DNA of 16,755 bases from Acidobacteriaceae bacterium (GCA_027364815.1 DAHXOQ010000029.1:1-16755), one strand, 5' to 3'. Positions 1 to 6,787 are shown, counted from the stretch's first letter. The notes: generated by a model not told the origin, from the letters alone. A program made the numbers and translations.

Positions 1-1113
1 AATCGTCGGCTCAAAGCACGCCGGCGTCTTGCGCGTAATGTCATTGGGAATTTCGTCCAACGTGTACCCGACAGCCAGCTTCGCCGCAATTTTGGCAATC
101 GGGAACCCAGTCGCCTTCGATGCCAGCGCCGACGAACGTGAGACTCTCGGGTTCATCTCAATCACCGTCATGCGCCCATCCGCCGGGTTCACTGCGAATT
201 GAACGTTGCTGCCGCCCGTCTCAACGCCTATCTCGCGCATCACTGCAATCGCTGCGTCGCGCATCTTCTGATACTCACGATCGGTCAGCGTCTGCGCCGG
301 GGCCACAGTAATCGAATCGCCCGTATGCACGCCCATCGGGTCAAAGTTTTCAATTGAGCAAATGATGATGACGTTATCCGCGAGGTCGCGCATCACTTCT
401 AGCTCATACTCTTTCCACCCGAGGACGCTCTCCTCAATCAGGCATTCATGCACCGGCGAAAGGTCCAGGCCGCGGGCCAGGATTTCCATGAGTTCTTCGC
501 GATTGTAGGCAATGCCTCCGCCAGAACCACCCAGTGTAAAGCTCGGCCTGATCAGGCAAGGGAAGCCAAGCTTCCCGGCAAAATCCAACCCGTCTCTGAG
601 ATTGTTGACAAGCGAAGACTTTGAAACCTCAAGTCCAATCCTCTGCATTGCATCTTTAAAGAGCAGCCGGTCTTCTGCTTTTTTAATCGCATCCAGCTTC
701 GCGCCTATCAACTCGACTTTGTATTTATCAAGTACTCCCGCATCGGCCAGATCCACAGCCAGATTCAATGCTGTCTGCCCACCCACGGTCGGCAGCAATG
801 CAAATTTACCAGGCGTTTTACCTGCAGTACCTGGCTGCTGAATTCCATCGCTCGCTGTGAGCATCTCCGCCTCAATGCGGATGATCTCTTCGACATACTC
901 ACGTGTCAGCGGCTCAATGTAGGTGCGGTCCGCCAACTCCGGATCAGTCATGATTGTGGCCGGGTTCGAGTTCACCAGCACCACCTCATACCCCTCTTGC
1001 CGGAGCGCCTTGCATGCCTGTGTTCCCGAGTAATCGAACTCCGCCGACTGCCCAATCACGATTGGACCGGAGCCGATCACCAAAATCTTCTGAATATCAT
1101 TTCTGCGTGGCAT
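1..1113 (-). CDS. carB: Carbamoyl-phosphate synthase large subunit, N-terminal part (cut by left edge)
   Basis: The large subunit makes carbamoyl phosphate from bicarbonate, ATP and the ammonia delivered by CarA, for pyrimidine and arginine synthesis in the cytoplasm. The 371 codons visible are open to base 1 and cover the N-terminal carboxyphosphate domain (full family length is about 1070 aa). The opening MPRRNDIQKILVIGSGPIVI, then EFDYSG (25-30), NSNPATIMTDPE (48-59), LLPTVGGQTALN, RPSFTLGGSGGGIAYN and EMNPRVSRSSALASKATG match CarB and its ATP-grasp fold. The ATG at 1113 is fixed by homology, since E. coli CarB starts MPKRTDIK. It shares one base with the stop of the upstream small gene (TAATG), which suggests translational coupling. 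Compared from memory with E. coli CarB there is an extra stretch of about 20 residues near 84-103, just before LLPT. Identity is certain; the C-terminal half is outside the window. Confidence 0.98.
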   Translation of the reverse strand, partial: MPRRNDIQKILVIGSGPIVIGQSAEFDYSGTQACKALRQEGYEVVLVNSNPATIMTDPELADRTYIEPLTREYVEEIIRIEAEMLTASDGIQQPGTAGKTPGKFALLPTVGGQTALNLAVDLADAGVLDKYKVELIGAKLDAIKKAEDRLLFKDAMQRIGLEVSKSSLVNNLRDGLDFAGKLGFPCLIRPSFTLGGSGGGIAYNREELMEILARGLDLSPVHECLIEESVLGWKEYELEVMRDLADNVIIICSIENFDPMGVHTGDSITVAPAQTLTDREYQKMRDAAIAVMREIGVETGGSNVQFAVNPADGRMTVIEMNPRVSRSSALASKATGFPIAKIAAKLAVGYTLDEIPNDITRKTPACFEPTI

Positions 1114-1589
1114 TATCTCTTTGTTCCTTGCGCTGCAATCTGCTGTTTTTGTTTCAGGATCTTTTTGAACTCGCCTTTGTCTGTCGTCACGGTTGAGCAC
1201 GCGTCCTCGCATGCGCCCGGGCCCGCAATCACGTAAAGTTTCTTGCGTTCGGCAACAACCACAAGATCATCACCGACAGTCACATTGAGAACCGCCGGCG
1301 AGTACTGTGTGCGTCCCACGCGGAAGAGATAATCTCCATGGACATGGTCGAATTTGAAGCGTCCGCTTGAATCGGTCATCACTTGATGGATCACCTTTCC
1401 GTCGCGTTCGAGTGTTACTGGAGCGCCGGAAAGCGGATTGCCCTGTGTGTTGACGACCAAGCCTTCCACGTTAATCAGACGCTCAGGTTTGTCGATATCA
1501 ACATGTGCCTGCAAAGCGTTCGCTGGCGCCATGCTAATGAGCATTGCACTGAGTAACGCGATCTTGCGGATGTGAGTGCTGTTTGGCAT
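1113..1589 (-). CDS. Small exported protein with carboxypeptidase-regulatory-like domain, inside the car operon
   Basis: The product is 158 aa. Residues 1-25 look like a Sec signal peptide: Arg/Lys near the start, a hydrophobic core LLSAMLISM, and an ANA|L cleavage site. Residues about 39-115 read as a carboxypeptidase-regulatory-like beta-sandwich: INVEGLVVNTQGNPLSGAPV, then a GRFKF strand and DYLFRVG. These domains usually bind or scaffold in the envelope rather than catalyse. A C-x3-C pair (127, 131) lies in the lysine-rich tail. The gene sits 117 bp after carA, and its TAA overlaps the carB ATG by one base, so it is almost certainly co-transcribed with car and may be needed for efficient carB translation. 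The start is preceded by a purine run (AGAAGAGAA) about four bases upstream. I know of no pyrimidine-pathway role for this family, and the substrate or partner is unknown. Confidence 0.8.
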   Translation of the reverse strand: MPNSTHIRKIALLSAMLISMAPANALQAHVDIDKPERLINVEGLVVNTQGNPLSGAPVTLERDGKVIHQVMTDSSGRFKFDHVHGDYLFRVGRTQYSPAVLNVTVGDDLVVVAERKKLYVIAGPGACEDACSTVTTDKGEFKKILKQKQQIAAQGTKR

Positions 1590-1621
1590 TTTTCTCTTCT
1601 TGAACTTCCTGATCTCATCGC

Positions 1622-1703
1622 GGCAAGACTAAAGTCGTGCCCTTACAAAACATTCACCCAAAAATGTGTCGCCCTCGTAAAGAAGCACGGCTTATGCCGT
1701 GCT
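1622..1703. repeat. Pair of REP-like palindromes between carA and the small exported gene
   Basis: Two hairpins lie in the carA-downstream gap. The first is 1622-1641: 8-position arms with one mismatch around a TAAA loop (GGCAAGAC / GTCGTGCC). The second is 1684-1703: perfect 8-bp arms AGCACGGC / GCCGTGCT around TTAT, starting two bases beyond the carA stop. Neither is followed by a clear T-run on the minus strand, so they look more like mRNA-stabilising or REP-type elements than true terminators. They resemble the palindromes at 7213-7355 in having a short AT loop, and TAAA is shared exactly. Confidence 0.7.
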
Positions 1704-1705
1704 CA

Positions 1706-2845
1706 TCATCCCTTCCACTCCTCCATCATTTTTCTGAAGTCGCGGAACAAGTAATTCGAATCATGCGGCCCCGGTGCAGCTTCCGGATGGTACTGCACGC
1801 TGAAGAGGGGTAGTGATTTGTGCCGCAAGCCCTCCAGCGTGTTGTCATTCAAATCCACGTGCGTCAACTCAACCTCATTCGCGTTGATCGAATCCGGATC
1901 TACGGCGAAGTTGTGGTTGTGCGCGGTGATTTCAACTTTGCCGGTGATGTTGTTGCGCACCGGATGATTTCCGCCATGATGTCCAAACTTGAGTTTGTAT
2001 GTTTTCCCGCCCAGCGCCAATCCAGTCAACTGATGACCCAAACAAATCCCAAAGACAGGCACTCGTCCTAAAAATTTCCGGATCGCACGCACCGCATAAT
2101 CGACCGGCTCAGGGTCGCCCGGTCCGTTTGAGAGGAAAACCCCATCCGGCTTCATCGCCTGCACATCTTCGCCCGAAGTCTCCGCCGGAACCACTGTCAC
2201 GCGGCAACCCTCACGCACCAGCATGCGCAGAATATTCATCTTGATGCCGAAGTCATAGGCCACCACGTGAAACTGCGGCGCGTCTTGAGAAATGCCCAGC
2301 GAGAGCAGGGAATCACCCGCCTCATTCCGCGGATCATTCTCATCAAATGTGTAAATTGATTGAGTCGAAACCACACGCGCCAAATCCATTCCATCCATCT
2401 TCGGAATCGAACGTGCCTTCTGCACCAGCGCCTCTGGATTCGACACATCCGTCGACATCACCCCGCGCATCACGCCATGCGTCCGCAGATGCCGCACCAG
2501 CGCCCGCGTGTCAATATCAGAAAGTACTGGAACGGAATACCGCTCCATATACTCGTCCGTGACTTGCTCGGAGCGCCAATTCGAACTGGTCAGTGAGAGC
2601 TCACGCACAATCAAGCCTTCAATATAAGGCTTGGCTGATTCGTTGTCTGCCTGATTGGTTCCGTAGTTGCCGATTTGGGGATTTGTTAGAACGACAATTT
2701 GACCGGCGTAGGAGGGGTCGGTTGCAATCTCCTGGTAACCGGTTAAAGAAGTATTAAATACGACCTCACCCTGGCATTCGCCCGGTGCGCCGTAGCCCGT
2801 GCCCAGAAAAATGCGCCCGTCTTCGAGCGCGAGAATTGCCTGCAT
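1706..2845 (-). CDS. carA: Carbamoyl-phosphate synthase small subunit (glutamine amidotransferase)
   Basis: CarA hydrolyses glutamine and channels ammonia to CarB. The 379 aa length matches the family (about 380). The N-terminal CPSase small-chain domain starts MQAILALEDGRIFLG and contains GEVVFNTSLTGYQEI and DPSYAGQIV. The class I amidotransferase domain follows from about residue 190. Its nucleophile is Cys268 in VFGICLGHQ, and His353 and Glu355 in QYHPEAAPGPHDS complete the triad. SNGPGDP is at 239-245. I chose the ATG at 2845 because a good ribosome site (GGAGAGG) sits just before it and homology begins there. An in-frame ATG at 2905 would add 20 unconserved residues and would lie upstream of the predicted promoter. 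The downstream neighbours are the small exported gene and carB. Confidence 0.98.
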   Translation of the reverse strand: MQAILALEDGRIFLGTGYGAPGECQGEVVFNTSLTGYQEIATDPSYAGQIVVLTNPQIGNYGTNQADNESAKPYIEGLIVRELSLTSSNWRSEQVTDEYMERYSVPVLSDIDTRALVRHLRTHGVMRGVMSTDVSNPEALVQKARSIPKMDGMDLARVVSTQSIYTFDENDPRNEAGDSLLSLGISQDAPQFHVVAYDFGIKMNILRMLVREGCRVTVVPAETSGEDVQAMKPDGVFLSNGPGDPEPVDYAVRAIRKFLGRVPVFGICLGHQLTGLALGGKTYKLKFGHHGGNHPVRNNITGKVEITAHNHNFAVDPDSINANEVELTHVDLNDNTLEGLRHKSLPLFSVQYHPEAAPGPHDSNYLFRDFRKMMEEWKG

Positions 2846-2866
2846 TGCCTCTCCGGAGGAGTGGAT

Positions 2867-2896
2867 TTTATAGATTTTAACAGTTTCCGAGGTGAA
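2867..2896 (-). promoter_or_regulatory. Candidate sigma-70-type promoter for carA
   Basis: Reading the minus strand, TTCACC (2891-2896) and TATAAA (2867-2872) are 18 bp apart. Transcription would start about 15 bases before the carA ATG, just including the GGAGAGG ribosome site. The -10 matches consensus at five of six positions and the -35 at four of six. It agrees with the chosen carA start and with a possible terminator behind lepB. It is a prediction from sequence only. Confidence 0.4.
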
Positions 2897-2935
2897 AAGC
2901 TGCACTAATCTGGGTCTGTAGTCAGATTGTCGTTG

Positions 2936-2968
2936 AAAACCCGACTTTGTCTTTCAAAACAAGCCGAG
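2936..2968 (-). terminator. Possible weak intrinsic terminator after lepB
   Basis: On the minus strand, arms at 2959-2968 and 2940-2950 pair over about ten positions, with two G-U wobbles and one bulged A around an 8-base loop. TTTT (2936-2939) follows. It lies 20 bases after the lepB stop. It would separate lepB from the car operon, but the imperfect stem may allow read-through. Confidence 0.35.
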
Positions 2969-2987
2969 TCTCATCAAGAGAGAAGAA

Positions 2988-3617
2988 TTAGTGCACTACG
3001 CCGGCATCACGCGCAGGCCAGTAAACAAAGGCGGCCTTGCCATAGATAAACTCGCGATCCACTGTGCCGAATTTTCGGCTGTCATAGGATATGGAGCGGT
3101 GATCGCCCATTACAAAATATTGCCTAGGGGGGACCACCACTTCAGGGTACGAAGCGATATCGCGGAACTCCTGCGGCACGTAAGGCTCATAGAGCTTCTT
3201 GCCGTTCACCCAGACAAAGCCATGCTCCACGCGGACCTGGTCACCCGGCACGCCGATCACGCGCTTGATGAAGCTGTTCTCCGGATCGCGCGGATAGTGG
3301 AAGACCACCACATCGCCACGCTGAATGGACATGAAGTTGTAAACAAATTTATTGATGAAGACGCGGTCACGATCCTCAAGCCGCGGCAACATGCTGGTAC
3401 CTTCCACGCGCACCGGCTGATAAAGAAAGACAATGATGAAAACCGCTGCGCACGCCGCCAGAACCAGATCGCGCATCCAGAGATTCACAACCGAGCGCGT
3501 GCTCTCTTTGGGTGACGGCTGCAATTCAGCAGAGAAGCTCTCATCCGCCGCACATGCAGCTATCGGAGTTTCTATGCTCTTCGGGTTTTCTTCCTGAATC
3601 TGTTGCTCGGGTTCCAT
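2988..3617 (-). CDS. lepB: Signal peptidase I
   Basis: A type I leader peptidase that cleaves Sec and Tat signal peptides at the outer face of the inner membrane. The product is 209 aa. A polar N-terminus of about 48 residues is followed by one membrane segment (about 49-66, LVLAACAAVFIIVFLYQPVR). The catalytic periplasmic domain has Ser75 in GTSMLPRL and the Lys general base 118 in FIKRVIGVPGD. RGDVVVFHYPRDP and MGDHRSISYDSRKFG are the other conserved boxes. In the last box the canonical GDNxxNSxDSR Asn positions are His173 and Ile176, a departure from the E. coli and Bacillus consensus, though the SDSR-type end is kept (YDSR). The ATG at 3617 has only a weak ribosome site, and an in-frame stop lies closely upstream. 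It is divergent from the serine hydrolase at 3940. Confidence 0.96.
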   Translation of the reverse strand: MEPEQQIQEENPKSIETPIAACAADESFSAELQPSPKESTRSVVNLWMRDLVLAACAAVFIIVFLYQPVRVEGTSMLPRLEDRDRVFINKFVYNFMSIQRGDVVVFHYPRDPENSFIKRVIGVPGDQVRVEHGFVWVNGKKLYEPYVPQEFRDIASYPEVVVPPRQYFVMGDHRSISYDSRKFGTVDREFIYGKAAFVYWPARDAGVVH

Positions 3618-3939
3618 GGGCCTGTTAATAGATTACTCGCATCCGAGGGTTTCCGGGAGCAGATCAGCTTCGTGCGGGCAGGTTTTTCCATCGGTTTGCC
3701 CAGCGAATCGGCTGGAACCTGCACCAGTGCCGTTCCGGGAGTGCAGACAGCCGACAGATTCCCTCTTCCAGAAGCAGAAGAGACTGAAAATCCATCTCCA
3801 CTCGCTTTCCGCTTTGGATGTCCACATCTGCGCCGCGGATAGCTCTTCTTTCTCTGCCATAGCGCATATTTTTTACGCTTTCCTGACCCTTTTCGCGCTA
3901 GGATGCAATCTAAGACAAGAGAGCGTAAAAAACACCACC
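3618..3939. other. Intergenic region between lepB and the divergent serine hydrolase
   Basis: There are 322 bases with no convincing gene. The plus frame is open back to 3616, but that translation is unlike any exported or folded N-terminus I know, and the hydrolase homology begins near the ATG at 3940. The last 70 bases are markedly AT-richer and hold the inverted repeat at 3869-3932. I could not find a clean -35/-10 pair for either gene. Confidence 0.6.
3869..3932. repeat. Perfect 11-bp inverted repeat just upstream of the hydrolase start
   Basis: TTTTTTACGCT (3869-3879) is the exact reverse complement of AGCGTAAAAAA (3922-3932). Counting one G-U wobble, the RNA stem extends inward to 14 pairs (3869-3882 with 3919-3932). 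The right arm ends seven bases before the ATG at 3940, where a ribosome site would lie. Arm centres are 53 bp apart, about five helical turns. It could be an mRNA hairpin or a pair of operator half-sites on one DNA face. Confidence 0.75.
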
Positions 3940-5058
3940 ATGCCCACTAACAACAGCCCGAAGGAAGCCCGCCTTACCCGTGCCTGTGAGCACGTCCACA
4001 GCGCCATTCGCGAGAAGACCTTGCCCGGCTGCGCCTTTGGCGTACTCGCTGAGGGGAAGACACTGCTCACGGAGTCTCTCGGACGCTTTACTTATGACGG
4101 CGACTCGCCCCAGGTTCAACCCGCTACGCTCTACGACGTTGCCAGCCTCACCAAGGTCATTGCCACGACTGCCGCTGCGATGCTTCTCCATCAGCGCGGA
4201 CAGCTCAATCTTGAAACACCGCTCGGGGAACTACTTCCCGGCTTCATTGTGGGTCGCGACGATTCGCGCCTCGCCCGCCAGATTACATTGCACCATCTGC
4301 TCGCCCACAACTCCGGAATTCCAGGCTACGTCGAGATCTTTCGCACCGCCAAAACTCCCGCAGACGTTTTGCGTGGATGCCTCGAACTGCCCATCGAAGC
4401 TGAACCCGGAAGGCGCGTCGAGTACTCCGACCCTGGTTTCATTCTCCTCGGCAAAGCCATCGAGGTCATCTTGAGAGAGCCTCTCGACCAATGGGCGCAA
4501 CGCGAAATCTTCTCTCCGCTCGCGATGAACTCGACGCGCTTCAACCCACCAAGCTCGTTGCGCCCGCTGATTCCGCCCACGGAGTACGACATTCGCCTTC
4601 GCCACCGCATTGTCCAGGGCGAAGTGCAGGACGAGCATGCGTACCTGCTCAAAGGCGTCGCAGGTCACGCAGGAGTCTTTTCTACTGTTCCCGATCTTCT
4701 GCACTTTGCCTCAGCCATTCTCAATGCGCGCCCTGGAAGCGAGAAGTTATCCCTCTTCCACGCGGAAACTATTGCGCTCTTCGCTGAACGCCAAGCGCCA
4801 GAAGGCAGCTCGAGAGCGCTTGGTTGGGACACGCCTTCCTCGGACAATTCCTCGGCAGGAAAGCATTTCTCTCAGAATTCCATAGGCCATCTTGGTTACA
4901 GCGGCTGCTCGCTGTGGATTGACCTCGACGCAAAGATTGCCATCACGCTTCTGAGCAACCGCACATGGCCGAATCGTTCCGAGGCATCGCAGCAGGGAAT
5001 TAAAGCGTTAAGGCCAGCTTTCCATGACGCGATTCGCGAGGCTCTTTTGAGCTCTTGA
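3940..5058 (+). CDS. Serine hydrolase, beta-lactamase/esterase (S12-like) family, cytoplasmic
   Basis: The product is 372 aa from the ATG at 3940. It carries the three motifs of class C beta-lactamase-like hydrolases: Ser69-Leu-Thr-Lys72 (nucleophile and base), Tyr162-Ser-Asp164 in place of YxN, and His317-Leu-Gly319 in place of KTG. LLAHNSGIPGY (120-130) and AGHAGVFSTVPDLLHFA (241-257) are typical of the esterase/D-aminopeptidase/EstB branch. No signal peptide is seen from this start, so it should be cytosolic. The substrate cannot be told; penicillin-recognising enzymes, esterases and peptidases share this fold. The ribosome site is very weak, and the long inverted repeat ends seven bases upstream, so translation may be controlled. 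Longer in-frame starts are possible, but they would read through the AT-rich control region. Confidence 0.9.
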   Translation: MPTNNSPKEARLTRACEHVHSAIREKTLPGCAFGVLAEGKTLLTESLGRFTYDGDSPQVQPATLYDVASLTKVIATTAAAMLLHQRGQLNLETPLGELLPGFIVGRDDSRLARQITLHHLLAHNSGIPGYVEIFRTAKTPADVLRGCLELPIEAEPGRRVEYSDPGFILLGKAIEVILREPLDQWAQREIFSPLAMNSTRFNPPSSLRPLIPPTEYDIRLRHRIVQGEVQDEHAYLLKGVAGHAGVFSTVPDLLHFASAILNARPGSEKLSLFHAETIALFAERQAPEGSSRALGWDTPSSDNSSAGKHFSQNSIGHLGYSGCSLWIDLDAKIAITLLSNRTWPNRSEASQQGIKALRPAFHDAIREALLSS

Positions 5059-5067
5059 CTTGGGAGG

Positions 5068-5157
5068 AAAAGGGAGGATTTTGGGGTGTAAAAGGGCGAT
5101 TTTCAGCCGAAAAAAGCAGAAAAGAGCCTCAAAAAGCTGGATTTTGGAGTGATTTTT
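5068..5157. other. Phased A/T-tracts: probable intrinsically curved DNA
   Basis: Nine A- or T-tracts of 4-6 bases start at 5068, 5079, 5090, 5100, 5110, 5120, 5131, 5142 and 5153. The mean spacing of centres is about 10.7 bp, close to the DNA helical repeat. Short G-rich stretches separate most of them. A further TTTT (5045-5048) inside the end of the upstream gene is two turns further back in the same phase. Regularly phased tracts of this kind are the established cause of static DNA bending. Confidence 0.7.
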
Positions 5158-5222
5158 AGCTTGTGGTAAATAGGATTTCTCTTTAATTTCAATAAGATAA
5201 GCGTTGAAATGTGTCTGTTTTA

Positions 5223-5245
5223 GGGGGAGGGGGTGGGGGTACCCC
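5223..5245. repeat. G-rich element: three G5 runs ending in a GGGGTACCCC palindrome
   Basis: Three runs of five G (5223-5227, 5229-5233, 5235-5239) are separated by single A and T bases. The last run is part of the perfect 10-bp palindrome GGGGTACCCC (5236-5245). Only three tracts are present, so a standard four-tract intramolecular quadruplex is not guaranteed; two-quartet or intermolecular forms are possible. Confidence 0.6.
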
Positions 5246-5540
5246 TACGAATTCGCTCCGATCTGCCGATTGCGACCCGCGAATCCGCTTATTTTTTTTT
5301 AAAAAACTCTATCCGTTTATTGTGCGCCAAGAGCAGGAAAGAATCTGCAACACCACCTGACGGGATGCTCCGAAGTCTGCTTTAATTCTTTGAGTTATTT
5401 GTGGCCAGGACCGGTAATCGGCTCATTGGCCGGATTGCTGGTCAACTTCTAGGAACCCAAAGTACCAGCCCAGCATGCTGGATGAATGTTTCGGCGATGA
5501 TGTGCCAATCGACCAGGCCTTAGATAACTTTTCGGTCTCC

Positions 5541-5588
5541 GCCAACTCTGACGTAATCAGCTACAAGCCAACTCCTCTGACGAATCAG
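5541..5588. repeat. Imperfect direct repeat downstream of the minus-strand hydrolase
   Basis: GCCAACTCTGACGTAATCAG (5541-5560) recurs at 5567-5588 with a 3-base CTC insertion and one base lost. It sits immediately beyond the hydrolase stop codon. The function is unknown; it may be a small local duplication. Confidence 0.5.
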
Positions 5589-5590
5589 GG

Positions 5591-6787
5591 CTAGAGCTTG
5601 CCCCAGGTATGAAGCAAATCCAACAAGGCGTCCGCCTTACCCTCCGCGTCGGCTAGCGGCATATTTGACAGACAAATCACTGTGAAGTGCATATCAGGAA
5701 AACGCGCCATATACGTTGAGGTGTCCGTGTCGCCGCCGGAGTAGTCCAGCATGGGGTGGCCATACCGAGAGCGCCAGCCCAGGCCGAAGGCGTCATTGTC
5801 CTTGTCGTGCTGGAACTTCTGACGGCGGTTCATGAGATCAGTAAATTCCTGTCCCGCGAGTGTCTGTGTGTACCAGTTATTGTCCCAGGCCAGCAGATCG
5901 TTCAACGTGGTGAACACGCCGCTGCCTCCAAAGTGCGGAGATACCCGAACCAGTCGAAGCCATCCATCCCCCGGCTTGATGGCTACGCCGACAGAGGCTA
6001 GTTCCTTGATTACTCTCGGATCGTTGCGTGGGGCATAGCCGGTGGCACGGTGCGGAATGATCTCCGTGGTGTCGTCATCGATCTCTGTGTGTGACATTCC
6101 GAGCGGTGTAAAGATCCGCTCCTTCATGAATGCCGAGAAGGTTTCCCCGCTCACTACCTCAACAATCTTCGTCAAAAGCATGTAATTGATGTTTCGGTAG
6201 GCCCAGTGCGTTCCCGGAGAGAACTCCAGATGTTCAGGACGAAGCGCGGTGGCAATCGCCTCATCGCGCGTGAAGTAATAAAACGTCATCCAGGGGTCAC
6301 CGCTTGTCCGAGGCAGGTCGGTATATTCGTGCAGACCGCTGGTCATGTACACGAGGTGTTCGATACGCAGTCCGTCACCATACTTAGCTGCCTCCGGAAT
6401 GTATTTCGATACAGGATCGGTGAGCGCAATCTTATGTTCGAGAATCAGGAGCGCAATCGCAGCGCCAGTAAACTGCTTGGACAACGATGCGAGATGAAAC
6501 GAGGTCTCGGGCGTTATCGGAATGCCGTCGTCGAGGTTCGCAAGCCCATAGCCCCGCGACAGCGCGAAGTCACCGTCCTTGATGACGGCCAGAGCGTATC
6601 CGGGGGATGCGGGCGGGCGGATAAAGAGCCGGTCAATCTCCGCCTGCTGCGATGCGTTCAGCCAGGCACTCCCGCGGTGCTCAGCGGAGACCCGAGTACC
6701 GTTCTGCGCAGCGGCAGGCCGCAGGCAAAGGCCAGTGGCTACCAGGAGAAGAAAGGAGGATGTGAGGACCTTCTGCCGATTTAACAT
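5591..6787 (-). CDS. Exported serine hydrolase, beta-lactamase/penicillin-binding-like family
   Basis: The product is 398 aa from the ATG at 6787. This start gives a textbook signal peptide: MLNRQKV, hydrophobic SSFLLLVATGLCL, then PAAA|Q, with cleavage near residue 27. A longer in-frame start at 6898 would bury it behind 37 charged residues. The nucleophile motif is Ser101-Leu-Ser-Lys104, the second motif is Tyr197-Arg-Asn199, and YMTSGLHEYTD (147-157) matches the family. The third motif, usually HxG or KTG, appears as Tyr349-Ser-Gly in LDYSGGDTDTS. GGSGVFTTLNDLLAWDNNWY is a common signature of class C-like exported hydrolases in soil bacteria. Expected location is the periplasm. The substrate is unknown, and it is too divergent to call a resistance enzyme. 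It is convergent with the hydrolase at 3940 but not a close copy. Confidence 0.9.
   Translation of the reverse strand: MLNRQKVLTSSFLLLVATGLCLRPAAAQNGTRVSAEHRGSAWLNASQQAEIDRLFIRPPASPGYALAVIKDGDFALSRGYGLANLDDGIPITPETSFHLASLSKQFTGAAIALLILEHKIALTDPVSKYIPEAAKYGDGLRIEHLVYMTSGLHEYTDLPRTSGDPWMTFYYFTRDEAIATALRPEHLEFSPGTHWAYRNINYMLLTKIVEVVSGETFSAFMKERIFTPLGMSHTEIDDDTTEIIPHRATGYAPRNDPRVIKELASVGVAIKPGDGWLRLVRVSPHFGGSGVFTTLNDLLAWDNNWYTQTLAGQEFTDLMNRRQKFQHDKDNDAFGLGWRSRYGHPMLDYSGGDTDTSTYMARFPDMHFTVICLSNMPLADAEGKADALLDLLHTWGKL

Larger units (their letters stand above)
5059..5590. other. Long intergenic region between convergent hydrolases, with phased A/T-tracts and a G-rich palindrome
   Basis: This 532-base gap lies downstream of both flanking genes, so it is not expected to be a promoter region. 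It contains phased A/T-tracts (5068-5157), a G-rich palindrome (5223-5245), a T9A6 run (5292-5306) and an imperfect direct repeat (5541-5588). A 39-codon open frame at 5475-5594 overlaps the stop of the minus-strand hydrolase and has no recognisable product or good ribosome site. I see no strong intrinsic terminator for either gene. Confidence 0.7.

Noticed and set aside
2991..3515. 174-aa plus-strand frame opposite lepB
   Set aside because: It is antisense to a clear signal peptidase I with intact catalytic residues, and its translation has no recognisable features.
3616..3939. N-terminal extension of the first hydrolase, including a hydrophobic stretch ending LFALGC that resembles a lipobox
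   Set aside because: It would need a start near or inside lepB, the extension is unlike a hydrolase N-terminus, there is no Met close before the stretch, and the bases belong to the AT-rich control region with the inverted repeat.
5292..5306. T9A6 run as a possible bidirectional terminator
   Set aside because: There is no GC-rich stem beside it; a pure T/A foldback is too weak to call a terminator.
5475..5594. 39-codon plus-strand frame starting MLDECFGDDVPIDQ
   Set aside because: No clear ribosome site, no recognisable family, and it overlaps the hydrolase stop; possible but unsupported.
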